Notes under the pieces: generated by a model
What the model was told of the DNA's origin: nothing
Database searches by the model: none
The model's input: only the letters and a program-made list of their open reading frames with translations
Assembly (NCBI RefSeq): GCF_900496965.1
Contig: NZ_UFQB01000020.1
Span: 1 to 64,000, forward strand
Reading direction: 5' to 3'
From: Achromobacter agilis
GTDB taxonomy: Bacteria; Pseudomonadota; Gammaproteobacteria; Burkholderiales; Burkholderiaceae_B
DNA length: 64,000 nucleotides
Made by a program: the position numbers and the translations under genes
Part shown: piece by piece, positions 17,306-27,535 of the stretch
Layout of the letters: each line of letters starts with the position of its first letter
How positions within the stretch are numbered: position 1 is the first letter of the stretch

Positions 17306-18679
17306 ATGCTTAATGTAGTGATTCTTGCCGCCGGACTGGGTAAACGCATGCAGTCCGATCTTCCCAAAGTGCTGCACACGCTGGCGGGCAAACCCATGCT
17401 GTCCCATGTGCTCGACAGCGCGCGCCAGCTCGAGCCGGCGCGCATCATCGTCGTAGTGGGCCATGGCGCCGATCGCGTCAAGCAGGCTTTCGAAGGCCAG
17501 GCCGACCTGCACTTCGCGCTGCAGCAGCCCCAGCATGGCACCGGCCATGCGGTGCAGCAGGCCGTGCCGCTGCTGCTCGAAGGCGACGGCAAGGACGACG
17601 TGACGCTGGTGCTGTATGGCGACGTGCCGCTGGTGCAGCCCGAAACCCTGCGGCGCCTGCTGGAGGCCCGCGGCGCCGGCGCCGCCGTGCTGACCGAAGT
17701 GCTGGCGGATTCCTCCGGCTATGGCCGCATCGTGCGCGACGAGCGCGGCAACGTGTGCCGCATCGTCGAACACAAGGACGCCACCGACGCCGAGCGTGAA
17801 ATCAAGGAAGTGAACACCGGCATCCTCAGCGCGCCCACCGCGAAGCTGAAGGACTGGCTCTCCCGTATCGACAACAACAACGCCCAGGGCGAGTACTACC
17901 TGACCGATACCGTCGGCCTCGCCGTGGCCGACGGCGTGCCGGTGGGCGCGGCGCAGCCCGGCGCCAACTGGGAAACGCTGGGCGTGAACAGCCGAGTGCA
18001 GCAGGCCGAACTGGAACGCCGCTGGCAGAGCGAGCAGGCCCGCCGCCAGCTGGAAGCCGGCGTGACGCTGGCCGACCCGGCGCGCTTCGACGTGCGCGGC
18101 TCGCTCACCTGCGGGCGCGACGTCTTCATCGACGTGGGCTGCGTGTTCGAAGGCCAGGTGACGCTGGCCGACGGGGTGCGCGTGGGCCCGCATTGCGTGC
18201 TGCGCGACGTCAGCGTCGGCCCGGGCACGCAGATCGAGGCCTTCAGCCATCTGCAGCAGGCCCAGGTCGGGCGCGACGCGCGCGTCGGTCCGTATGCGCG
18301 CCTGCGTCCGGGCGCCGAACTGGGCGACCGCAGCCATGTGGGCAACTTCGTCGAGATCAAGAAGAGCGTGCTGGGCGAGGACAGCAAGGCCAACCACCTG
18401 GCCTACATCGGCGACGCCGACATCGGCGCCCGCGTGAACGTGGGCGCGGGCACCATCACCTGCAACTACGACGGCGTGAACAAGCACCGCACCGTCATCG
18501 AGGACGACGCCTTCATCGGCTCCGACACGCAGCTGGTGGCACCGGTGCGCGTGGGCCGCGGCGCCACGCTGGGCGCCGGCACCACGCTGACCCGGGACGC
18601 GCCGGCCGACAAGCTGACCGTCTCGCGTCCCAAGCAACTCACCATCGACGGTTGGCAGCGCCCGGTCAAGAAATCGTGA
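17306..18679 (+). CDS. glmU: Bifunctional GlcN-1-phosphate acetyltransferase / GlcNAc-1-phosphate uridylyltransferase
   Basis: GlmU performs the last two steps to UDP-GlcNAc. The N-terminal uridylyltransferase domain has [18 protein letters not shown] and VLYGDVPLV. The C-terminal left-handed beta-helix acetyltransferase has repeated hexapeptides, including [20 protein letters not shown] and [19 protein letters not shown]. Its 457 residues match the E. coli length. It supplies the precursor for cell wall, LPS and the nearby capsule operon. GlmS, the preceding enzyme, is encoded about 5 kb away. Confidence 0.97.
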   Translation: MLNVVILAAGLGKRMQSDLPKVLHTLAGKPMLSHVLDSARQLEPARIIVVVGHGADRVKQAFEGQADLHFALQQPQHGTGHAVQQAVPLLLEGDGKDDVTLVLYGDVPLVQPETLRRLLEARGAGAAVLTEVLADSSGYGRIVRDERGNVCRIVEHKDATDAEREIKEVNTGILSAPTAKLKDWLSRIDNNNAQGEYYLTDTVGLAVADGVPVGAAQPGANWETLGVNSRVQQAELERRWQSEQARRQLEAGVTLADPARFDVRGSLTCGRDVFIDVGCVFEGQVTLADGVRVGPHCVLRDVSVGPGTQIEAFSHLQQAQVGRDARVGPYARLRPGAELGDRSHVGNFVEIKKSVLGEDSKANHLAYIGDADIGARVNVGAGTITCNYDGVNKHRTVIEDDAFIGSDTQLVAPVRVGRGATLGAGTTLTRDAPADKLTVSRPKQLTIDGWQRPVKKS

Positions 18680-20064
18680 CGGGCGAGAAAGACCCCGCGC
18701 AAGGCGGGAGGGGCAAGCCCGCCCCGCCCGATGGACTGCCCACACCCCGTCGGTATTGGGCGGCGGCAACCGTGATGACGGGCATCAGCCTGTCGGTGCT
18801 GGACACCACGATCGCCAACGTCGCGCTGCCCACCATCGCGGTCGACCTCAACGCTTCGCCGGCCCAGGCGGTCTGGATCGTCAACGCCTACAACCTGGCG
18901 GTGGTGACGATGCTGCTGCCGCTGTCGGCGCTGGCCGAACGCATCGGCTTTCGCCGCATGTTCTCCTTCGGCCTGGTGCTGTTCACGCTGGCGTCGCTGG
19001 GATGCGCCCTGGCGGGCTCGCTCTGGCAGCTGACGGCGGCGCGGGTGTTCCAGGGCATAGGCGCGGCCACGCTGATGTGCATGTTCGGCGGGCTGGTGCG
19101 CAACATCTATCCGCTGAAGCTGCTGGGCCGCGGGATCAGCATCAACGCCACCACTGTGGCGGTCATGTCGGTGCTGGGGCCGACCATCGGTTCGGCCATC
19201 CTGTCGGTGGCGCCCTGGCCGTGGATCTTCGCGGTCAACCTGCCGATCTGCGTGCTGGCGATGCTGGGCCTGCGCCATCTGCCGGAAGTGCCCCGCAACA
19301 ACGTCAAGCTTGATTGGATCAGCGCCCTGCTGTGTATGCTTACGCTGGGCGTGTTCATCTCCGGCGTGGACATGATGGGCATGGACCTGTTGCGCGGGAT
19401 CGGCCTGGCGGCGATCGCCACGGTGGCCGGCCTGGTGCTGGTGCGCCGGGCCAGCCGGCAGCCGATGCCGCTGGTGCCCGTGGACCTGCTGCGCATCCGT
19501 CCGCTGGCCTTCGCCGTGGCAGCGTCGGCCTGTACGTTCGCGGCGCAGATGGCGTCCTACGTGTCCCTGCCGTTCTATTTCCAGCAGGTCCTGGGCCGGC
19601 CCTACCTCGAGGTGGGCATGCTGATGGGCGCATGGCCCGTGGGCACTGCGATCATCGCCCCGCTGGCGGGGCGGCTGTCCGACCGCTACTCGGCCGCCAC
19701 CCTGAGCGGGGCCGGAGCGGCCACGATGGTTGCCGGCATGCTGTGGCTGGCGGCGCTGCCTGCCACGGTGTCCAACTGGCCGATCATCGCGGGCATGTTC
19801 GTGGCGGGCACGGGGTTCGGGTTCTTCCAGACGCCGAACAACCGGGCCATGCTTTCGGCCGCGCCCCGTTCGCGCAGCGGCGCGGCGGGCGGCCTGCAGG
19901 CCACGACCCGGGTGTTCGGCCAGAGCTTCGGCACGGCGCTGGTCGCGATCGCGTTCAGCATCAGCCTGGCCCATGGCCCGGGCCTGGCCCTGGTGCTGGG
20001 GACGGTCTGTGCCGCGCTCGCCGTGGTGGTCAACACCGTTCGCTTCACCAAGCTGAAACCCTAG
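18676..20064 (+). CDS. DHA2-type MFS multidrug exporter
   Basis: A 462-residue, many-helix transporter of the major facilitator family. The DHA2 signature [13 protein letters not shown] lies in the first helix, and an RIGFRRMF loop gives motif A. Such proteins expel drugs or small metabolites using the proton gradient; the substrate is unknown. The GTG start overlaps the glmU stop as GTGA, indicating translational coupling. The repeat array begins seven bases after its stop. Confidence 0.82.
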   Translation: MTGEKDPAQGGRGKPAPPDGLPTPRRYWAAATVMTGISLSVLDTTIANVALPTIAVDLNASPAQAVWIVNAYNLAVVTMLLPLSALAERIGFRRMFSFGLVLFTLASLGCALAGSLWQLTAARVFQGIGAATLMCMFGGLVRNIYPLKLLGRGISINATTVAVMSVLGPTIGSAILSVAPWPWIFAVNLPICVLAMLGLRHLPEVPRNNVKLDWISALLCMLTLGVFISGVDMMGMDLLRGIGLAAIATVAGLVLVRRASRQPMPLVPVDLLRIRPLAFAVAASACTFAAQMASYVSLPFYFQQVLGRPYLEVGMLMGAWPVGTAIIAPLAGRLSDRYSAATLSGAGAATMVAGMLWLAALPATVSNWPIIAGMFVAGTGFGFFQTPNNRAMLSAAPRSRSGAAGGLQATTRVFGQSFGTALVAIAFSISLAHGPGLALVLGTVCAALAVVVNTVRFTKLKP

Positions 20065-20070
20065 CGGCCC

Positions 20071-20464
20071 AGTGTCTGACACCCTTACGACCCGGGCTTG
20101 GCGTTGAAGCAGGGCTTCCCGGGTGTCAGACACCCGCGGGGCGTTGCAGCAGGCCGAAGGTCATCCCATAAGGGTGTCAGACACTTCGCGCTGCCTGCGT
20201 CCTGGCCACCAGTGTCTGACACCCTTACGACCCGGGCTTGGCGTTGAAGCAGCGCTTCCCGGGTGTCAGACACCCGTGGAGCACCGCCGCAGGCCGAAGG
20301 TCATCCCATAGGGGTGTCAGACACTTCGCGCTGCCTGCGTCCTGGCCACCAGTGTCTGACCCTTACGACCCGGGCTTGGCGTTGAGGCAGCGCTTCCCGG
20401 GTGTCAGACACCCGCGGGGCGTCGCAGCAGGCCGAAGGTCATCCCATAAGGGTGTCAGACACTT
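20071..20464. repeat. Array of three ~140-bp repeats built from GTGTCAGACAC palindromes
   Basis: Three copies start at 20071, 20211 and 20351 with a 140-bp period; the third has lost two bases and ends near 20464. Each copy carries three GTGTCTGACAC or GTGTCAGACAC palindromes in a fixed arrangement, separated by near-identical filler such as CGGGCTTGGCGTTGA and CAGGCCGAAGGTCATCCCAT. A diverged palindrome, GGTGTCAGGCACC, follows at 20468. There is no coding potential that makes sense. The 20065-20612 interval otherwise holds only the ugd promoter region. Confidence 0.9.
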
Positions 20465-20543
20465 GCTGGTGTCAGGCACCTGGTACCGGAGGCCTGTCCG
20501 GCAGGTGCTTGCCCCGGCTGCCGCCTCCGCCTTCGGCGGCTTC

Positions 20544-20549
20544 TATAAT
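20544..20549 (+). promoter_or_regulatory. -10 element upstream of ugd
   Basis: A perfect TATAAT at 20544-20549 follows a CCGCCTCCGCCTTCGGCGG hairpin. No good -35 is seen at the proper distance. It would give a leader of about 55 bases. Confidence 0.45.
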
Positions 20550-20612
20550 GGCGGCCAGCGCCCGGTTATGGATACCGGGCGCGAGGCTTACCAATTTTTA
20601 AGGCGTTCAGGC

Positions 20613-21931
<1,319 letters not shown>

Positions 21932-21935
<4 letters not shown>

Positions 21936-22990
21936 AAATCCTGCAGCTGAACTTCGAGAAAGGCTGGCGCGGCGGCGAACGGCAGACTCTGTACTGCATG
22001 CGCGCCTTCCGCAAGGCCGGCCACGACGTCGAAGTGATGTGCCGCGAGGGCGCGCCGCTGGCCGAGCGCGCCCGCCAGGAGGGTTTCGTGGCCCACACCT
22101 GCCGCAACGTGCCCGGGCAACTGGCCTTCCTGGCTGGCGCCGGCCGTTACGACATCATCCACGCCCAGACCGCCAACACCATCACCTGGGCGGTCCTGAC
22201 CAAATGGCTGCACCGCCGGCCGGTGGCCTTCTCCCGCCGTACCTCCTTCGTGGTGAAGCCCGGCGACGAATGGAAAACCGGCTTCAAGTGGCGCCACGCG
22301 GACCTGTTCGTGGCGATCAGCGAGATGGCTGCCGGCGAACCGCGCCGCTTGGGGCTGGAGCCCGTCATCATCCGCAGCGCGGTCGAGCCGCACGAGATCA
22401 ATGCGGAGAACGTCGCCAACCTGGTGCGCGAATTCGGCCTCGCCGGCAAGAAGGTCATGGCTACGTCCGCCGCGCTGATCCGCGACAAGGACCCGGTGAC
22501 GCTGGTGCGCGCCATCGGCGAACTGGCCGGGACGCGCCGCGATTTCGTGTTCCTGCACTTCGGCGCAGGAGGCGACCGCGAGGAACAGGCCAAGGACGAG
22601 GCGCGCAAGCTCGGCATCGAGGACGTCTACCGCTTTGCCGGTTTTCGCAAGGGCGTGGAAGACTTCTACAGCATCCTCGACGTGTTCGTCATGAGCTCCG
22701 AGGAAGAGGCCCTGGGCAGCAGCGTGCTGGACGCCTTCCTGCAGCGGGTGCCGGTGGTGTCCACCGACGCCGGGGGGCTCAAGGAAAGCCTGGCCGATGG
22801 GCGGGGCGTGCTGTGCGCCGTGGGCGATTCCCACGCCATGGCGCAAGGCATGGCGCGTTGCCTGGACGACGCGGCGTTTCGCCAGGAAATCACCGAGCGC
22901 GCCTACGAATACGTCCGCAACGAGCACGACGTGCAGAAAATGGGCAACCGCTACCTGGCGCAGTTCGAGCGCCTGCTCGCCCGTCGCTGA
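21932..22990 (+). CDS. GT4-type glycosyltransferase
   Basis: A 352-residue GT-B glycosyltransferase. The N-terminal domain begins [19 protein letters not shown], and the C-terminal nucleotide-sugar domain holds [15 protein letters not shown], close to the E-x7-E motif of retaining GT4 enzymes. Coupling to ugd by the ATGA overlap suggests a role in LPS or another cell-surface glycan. Donor and acceptor cannot be read from the sequence. Confidence 0.82.
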
Positions 22991-23008
22991 CGCGGCGGCA
23001 TGGCGGTT

Positions 23009-23497
23009 TCAGGCCCGGACGTCGATCCGGGTTTCGAACTTGGCGCGATGCACCGAAAAGAACGTGCGCACGTTGCGCACGTTGGCCTGGGCCGTGAACG
23101 CCCGATGCACCAGCGCGTGATAGGCCGGCATGTCCTTCACCTGCGCGATCACCACGAAATCGGGCCCCGGCGACACCCGGTAGCATTGCAGCACCGCGCG
23201 CTCGGCCAGCAGGCTGCGTTCGAATTCGTCCAGGCGTTCCGCCGCCTGCACGTCCAGCGTGATTTCCACGATCGCGGTCAGCGTGCTGCCCAGTTTCTCG
23301 GCCGATAGGATCGCCACCTGCCGATCGATCACACCTTCGTCCACTAGCCGGCGGACCCGCCGCAGGCAGGTGGGGGGCGATGCATGCACGCGCTGGGCGA
23401 GGTCCTGATTGGTCAGCGAGCTGTCTTCTTGTAACTGTTCAAGAATGCGCCGGTCCAGATCATCCAATTCTGGCAAGTGAATCGGTGGATTCTGCAT
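23009..23497 (-). CDS. Lrp/AsnC-family transcriptional regulator
   Basis: This 162-residue regulator has an N-terminal helix-turn-helix (LDDLDRRILEQLQEDSSLTN, then PTCLRRVRRLVDEG) and a C-terminal RAM ligand-binding domain (YRVSPGPDFVVIAQV). The family responds to amino acids. I take ATG 23497; an in-frame TTG four codons earlier is the alternative. It is divergent from glmS across an AT-rich region with an inverted repeat that may be its operator. Confidence 0.88.
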   Translation of the reverse strand: MQNPPIHLPELDDLDRRILEQLQEDSSLTNQDLAQRVHASPPTCLRRVRRLVDEGVIDRQVAILSAEKLGSTLTAIVEITLDVQAAERLDEFERSLLAERAVLQCYRVSPGPDFVVIAQVKDMPAYHALVHRAFTAQANVRNVRTFFSVHRAKFETRIDVRA

Positions 23498-23544
23498 GGT
23501 TAATTTCAAAAAAACGTATTTGAAGAAAGATTATTTAATCACAT

Positions 23545-23570
23545 TTATGTAAGGGAATTAATTTACATAA
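23545..23570. promoter_or_regulatory. Inverted repeat between the Lrp gene and glmS
   Basis: TTATGTAA and TTACATAA form a perfect 8-bp inverted repeat with a 10-bp spacer inside AT-rich DNA. Lrp-family sites are often AT-rich inverted repeats, so autoregulation and glmS control are plausible. This is inference. Confidence 0.45.
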
Positions 23571-23648
23571 TTGACCAGATAAAGAAATCAAATTTCTTCG
23601 CTGCGCGAGCACAATGCGTCGGTACACGAACTTCCCGGAGCACTTCCT

Positions 23649-25481
23649 ATGTGCGGCATTGTTGGCGCCGTCGCCCAGCGCGACATCACCCCCATTCTTG
23701 TTGAAGGCCTCAAGCGCCTGGAATACCGCGGCTATGATTCCTGCGGCGTCGCCGTCTATGCCGACGGCCATCTGCGCCGTACGCGCAGCACGCAGCGAGT
23801 GGCCGAACTGGCCGAACAGGTTGCCCAGGACAAGGTCAGCGGCTTCACCGGCATCGCCCACACCCGCTGGGCCACCCACGGCGTGCCGGCCACGCACAAT
23901 GCCCACCCGCATTTCTCGCACCTGGGCAACGACGAGCCGCGCATCGCCCTGGTCCACAACGGCATCATCGAAAACCACGACGAACTGCGCGCCGAGCTCC
24001 AGGCCGTGGGTTACGTCTTCGAAAGCCAGACCGATACCGAAGTCATCGCGCACCTGGTCAACCATCTGTATGCCGGCGATCTGTTCGAAGCCGTGCAGAA
24101 CGCCGTGCGCCGCCTGCATGGCGCCTATGCCATCGCCGTCTTCTGCCGCGACGAGCCGCACCGCGTCGTGGGCGCCCGCCAGGGTTCGCCGCTGGTCGTG
24201 GGCGTAGGCCAGAACGAGAACTTCCTGGCGTCGGACGCGCTGGCCCTGGCCGGCACGACCGACCAGATTATCTACCTGGAAGACGGCGACGTCGTCGACC
24301 TGCAGCTGTCGCGCGTCTGGATCGTGGACGCCAGCGGCAAGAACGTGGACCGCGAAGTGCACACCGTGCACGTGCACACCGGCGCGGCCGAGCTCGGCCC
24401 CTACCGCCACTACATGCAGAAGGAAATCTTCGAACAGCCGCGCGCTGTCGGCGACACGCTGCAGGACATCGAATCCATCACGCCCGAACTGTTCGGCGAC
24501 GATGCCTACAAGATCTTCAAGGACATTGATTCCCTGCTGATCCTGGCCTGCGGCACCAGCTACTACGCGGGCCTGACCGCCAAGTACTGGATCGAGTCGA
24601 TCGCCAAGATCCCGGTGGCGGTGGAAATCGCCAGCGAATACCGCTATCGCGACAGCGTGCCCAATCCGCGTTCGCTGGTGGTCACCATCTCGCAGTCCGG
24701 TGAAACCGCCGACACGCTGGCCGCGCTGAAGCATGCCCGTTCGCTCGGCATGGAAAACACGCTGACCATCTGCAACGTGTCCACCAGCGCCATGGTCCGC
24801 GAGTGCAAGCTGTCGTACATCACGCGCGCCGGTGTCGAGATCGGCGTGGCGTCCACCAAGGCCTTCACCACGCAGTTGACGGCCTTGTTCCTGCTGACGC
24901 TGACGCTGGCGCAGGTGCGCGGCTGCCTGAGCGACGAGCAGGAAGCCGAGCACTTGAAGGCGCTGCGCCATCTGCCCGTGGCCATCGGCTCGGTACTGGC
25001 CCTGGAGCCCCAGATCATGGCGTGGGCCGATCGCTTCGCCTCCAAGGAAAATGCCCTGTTCCTGGGCCGCGGTATGCATTACCCGATCGCCCTGGAAGGC
25101 GCGCTCAAGCTCAAGGAAATCAGCTACATCCACGCCGAAGCCTATCCGGCGGGCGAACTCAAGCACGGCCCGCTGGCCCTGGTGACGGAACATATGCCCG
25201 TCGTCACCATCGCGCCCAAGGACGAATTGCTGGAGAAGCTGAAGTCCAACATGCAGGAAGTCCGCGCCCGCGGCGGCGAGCTCTATGTGTTCGCCGACGC
25301 CGACAGCAAGATCCAGAGCGCCGAAGGCATGCACGTCATCCGCATGCCCGAGAACTACGGCAAGCTGTCGCCCATCCTGCACACGGTGCCGCTGCAGCTG
25401 CTGTCTTATCACACGGCCTGCGCCCGCGGCACGGACGTGGACAAGCCGCGCAACCTCGCCAAGAGCGTGACGGTGGAATAA
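23649..25481 (+). CDS. glmS: Glutamine:fructose-6-phosphate aminotransferase
   Basis: GlmS makes glucosamine-6-phosphate, the first committed step to UDP-GlcNAc. The mature N-terminus is the glutaminase nucleophile Cys2 ([20 protein letters not shown]), with TRWATHG and VHNGIIENH nearby. Two SIS isomerase domains follow ([14 protein letters not shown] and [15 protein letters not shown]), and the protein ends in [13 protein letters not shown]. It has 610 residues. GGAG precedes the start. A terminator follows, before the capsule operon. Confidence 0.97.
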   Translation: MCGIVGAVAQRDITPILVEGLKRLEYRGYDSCGVAVYADGHLRRTRSTQRVAELAEQVAQDKVSGFTGIAHTRWATHGVPATHNAHPHFSHLGNDEPRIALVHNGIIENHDELRAELQAVGYVFESQTDTEVIAHLVNHLYAGDLFEAVQNAVRRLHGAYAIAVFCRDEPHRVVGARQGSPLVVGVGQNENFLASDALALAGTTDQIIYLEDGDVVDLQLSRVWIVDASGKNVDREVHTVHVHTGAAELGPYRHYMQKEIFEQPRAVGDTLQDIESITPELFGDDAYKIFKDIDSLLILACGTSYYAGLTAKYWIESIAKIPVAVEIASEYRYRDSVPNPRSLVVTISQSGETADTLAALKHARSLGMENTLTICNVSTSAMVRECKLSYITRAGVEIGVASTKAFTTQLTALFLLTLTLAQVRGCLSDEQEAEHLKALRHLPVAIGSVLALEPQIMAWADRFASKENALFLGRGMHYPIALEGALKLKEISYIHAEAYPAGELKHGPLALVTEHMPVVTIAPKDELLEKLKSNMQEVRARGGELYVFADADSKIQSAEGMHVIRMPENYGKLSPILHTVPLQLLSYHTACARGTDVDKPRNLAKSVTVE

Positions 25482-25550
25482 GGCCCGCTTCCGCTCCGGA
25501 TTGCAGGCGGGGCATGGCGTCGGCTTGATGCTTGGCGCGGATGTCCCCGG

Positions 25551-25576
25551 ATAAGCCGCCATTGGCGGCTTATTTG
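25551..25576 (+). terminator. glmS terminator
   Basis: ATAAGCCGCC and GGCGGCTTAT form a perfect 10-bp stem with an ATT loop, 70 bases after the glmS stop. Only a short T stretch follows. Confidence 0.7.
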
Positions 25577-25598
25577 CATTCTGCGAATCCCATATTCA

Positions 25599-25719
25599 GG
25601 GATTTTGACTTTCAAATGGAAGGGCGCCGATCCGCATGCCAGGGGGGTGCGGCGATTCTCGGCTTCTCAAAATCCCAGGCAGTATCGGATATCGGCCCAC
25701 CGCATGCGGTGGGCTTTTT
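25599..25719 (+). ncRNA. Possible structured RNA ending in a terminator
   Basis: GGGATTTTGA (25599-25608) pairs perfectly with TCAAAATCCC (25667-25676), enclosing a smaller CCGCA/TGCGG stem. Nineteen bases later a 9-bp stem GCCCACCGC/GCGGTGGGC with a TTTTT tail ends the unit. No ORF of note is present. It could be a small RNA or a leader element of the region before the capsule genes. Confidence 0.35.
25695..25719 (+). terminator. Intrinsic terminator in the glmS-tviB interval
   Basis: GCCCACCGC (25695-25703) and GCGGTGGGC (25706-25714) form a perfect stem with a two-base loop, followed by five T. It is the second terminator after glmS and isolates the capsule operon from upstream transcription. 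Confidence 0.85.
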
Positions 25720-26218
25720 CCTGTTTATCCGTTGCCGCGAGCCGAACCCCTAGCACGATATCCCTTCCGAATTATGGCTGCATTCATGACTTGGATTTTT
25801 AAACAGTGACATTTTCCCTGGATATTAATAAATAACCCTGGGATTGGTATTATGTTTTTTCAGTTTCGTGAAGCCGGACCAAGAAAAACTCTTTTTAATA
25901 TTTATTAACAACCTCGCAGGCGAGTTTTGTTGCGGTTTGTGTAATGAATGTAATTATTTGAGGGATTTCCCGGGGTTATTACGACCGCTCTGACGTATTT
26001 CCACAGCAACAAAAATTTTTAGAAAAATAATTGCTGTCTGGTCCATCTACGATTCGTTGGCTCGTCGCTGAACACGTTTTAGCGCGTATCGAGCTGTAAT
26101 CAATCTTTAGCAATACGTCCGCCCAGATAGGACAAGCGTATTCGATTTCACGTCGATTACTTGTCTCTGGGCGTCGATTTCTAGTGTTCCCAACACGACG
26201 AAAACAGTGAGGTCCCCC
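25720..26218 (+). promoter_or_regulatory. AT-rich leader of the Vi-like capsule operon
   Basis: About 500 bases without a credible gene and visibly richer in A+T than the surroundings. A candidate promoter is TTAATA (25825-25830), a 17-bp spacer and TATTAT (25848-25853). Downstream a small hairpin CTCGC/GCGAG with TTTT (25913-25927) could attenuate. If that promoter is used, the leader is more than 300 bases long. I saw no JUMPstart or ops element. Confidence 0.4.
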
Positions 26219-27496
26219 GTGGTAAAGAGAATCGCAGTGTGTGGCCTTGGATATGTCGGCCTGCCCGTAGCCGTCGCATTTTCCAAGCGCTTTGATGTCA
26301 TCGGCTTTGATGTGGACAAGCGGAGAATCGCACGGCTGAAAGAGGGAGATGACTGGACAGGCGAAATCGAACGCGATGTATTGCTTGCCTCTCCCATGCA
26401 GTTTACCGACCAGGTGACGGAGCTGGAAGGCTGCGACTTTTTCGTCGTTGCCGTTCCGACGCCCGTCGATGAGAAGAACAATCCCGATTTTTCCCTGCTG
26501 GTCCGGGCTTGCCGCTCGATCGGCCCCGTCCTGCGCCCCGGCTGCATCGTCGTTTTCGAGTCCACCGTGCATCCCGGCGCAACCGAGGAAATCTGCGGAC
26601 CGGAGCTGGAAAAGGCGTCGGGCCTGCGTTGCGGTGTCGATTTCAAGCTGGGCTACAGCCCCGAACGTATTAATCCGGGCGATCGCGAGCATCCGCTCGA
26701 GAAAATCGTCAAAATCGTGTCCGGCCAGGACGAGGCATCGCTGGAAATCATCGCGGGCGTCTACGAGAAAATCATCGACGCGGGCGTGCATCGCGCCTCC
26801 TCGATCAAAGTCGCCGAGGCCGCCAAGGTGCTCGAAAATACGCAGCGCGACATCAATATCGCGCTGATGAACGAAATGTCGAAGATCTGCGATCTGGTCG
26901 GCATTCGCACCTCGGACGTCCTGAATGCCGCGGGAACCAAGTGGAACTTCCTTAAGTTCTCGCCCGGCCTGGTCGGCGGCCACTGCATCGGGGTCGATCC
27001 GTACTACCTGACGTCCAAAGCCCAGGAACTGGGCTATCACCCCGAGGTCATCCTGTCGGGCCGCCGGATCAACGATGGCATGGCCACGCACGTTGCCTCG
27101 CGCGTGGTCCAGACCCTGGCCCGCAACGGCCGGCTCAATGCCTCGACCCGCGTCGGCATCCTGGGGATGACGTTCAAGGAGAACGTCCCCGATATCCGCA
27201 ATTCGAAGGTGGTCGATCTCTACAACGCCCTGGGCGCCTATGGCATCACGCCGGTCGCGTGCGACCCGATGGTCGACCCGGAGCAGATGGAACACGAGTA
27301 CGGCATCAAGCTCGTGGAGCGCGACGAGTTCCGCGACATGGACGTGCTGATTCTCGCGGTTCCGCACCGTGAAACCATGGAAACCATCTGGGACGACATG
27401 CCGAGCCTCGTGAAGAGCGGGGGCATGGTGTGCGATCTGAAATCCGTGCTCGACAGCAACCGGCTTCAATCCGGTCTTTTGTACTGGACCCTTTAA
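26219..27496 (+). CDS. tviB: UDP-N-acetylglucosamine 6-dehydrogenase, TviB-like
   Basis: This enzyme oxidises UDP-GlcNAc to UDP-GlcNAcA, the first Vi precursor step. The NAD-binding motif is CGLGYVGLPVAVAFSKRF, the substrate region contains GYSPERINPGD, and the catalytic Cys is in VGGHCIGVDPYYLTSK. I prefer GTG 26219 (425 residues, the length of Salmonella TviB), because AGGT lies five bases upstream; GTG 26207 is possible. It is the first gene of the capsule operon. Its usual partner, the 4-epimerase gene tviC, does not follow: tviD begins 39 bp later. Confidence 0.88.
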   Translation: MVKRIAVCGLGYVGLPVAVAFSKRFDVIGFDVDKRRIARLKEGDDWTGEIERDVLLASPMQFTDQVTELEGCDFFVVAVPTPVDEKNNPDFSLLVRACRSIGPVLRPGCIVVFESTVHPGATEEICGPELEKASGLRCGVDFKLGYSPERINPGDREHPLEKIVKIVSGQDEASLEIIAGVYEKIIDAGVHRASSIKVAEAAKVLENTQRDINIALMNEMSKICDLVGIRTSDVLNAAGTKWNFLKFSPGLVGGHCIGVDPYYLTSKAQELGYHPEVILSGRRINDGMATHVASRVVQTLARNGRLNASTRVGILGMTFKENVPDIRNSKVVDLYNALGAYGITPVACDPMVDPEQMEHEYGIKLVERDEFRDMDVLILAVPHRETMETIWDDMPSLVKSGGMVCDLKSVLDSNRLQSGLLYWTL

Positions 27497-27535
27497 GTTC
27501 GGGCTCGCTGTCCATCACTACAGGAGAGACCCTGA

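Noticed and set aside
18193-18675. An N-terminal extension of the MFS exporter into glmU.
   Set aside because: The extension is Arg/Gly-rich shadow sequence of glmU. A GTG start overlapping the glmU stop fits a real exporter N-terminus.
20071-20464. CRISPR-like repeat array.
   Set aside because: The units are 140 bp and repeat throughout, without unique spacers, and no cas genes are nearby.
25720-26218. JUMPstart/ops anti-termination element before the capsule genes.
   Set aside because: No GGCGGTAGC-like core is present in the leader.
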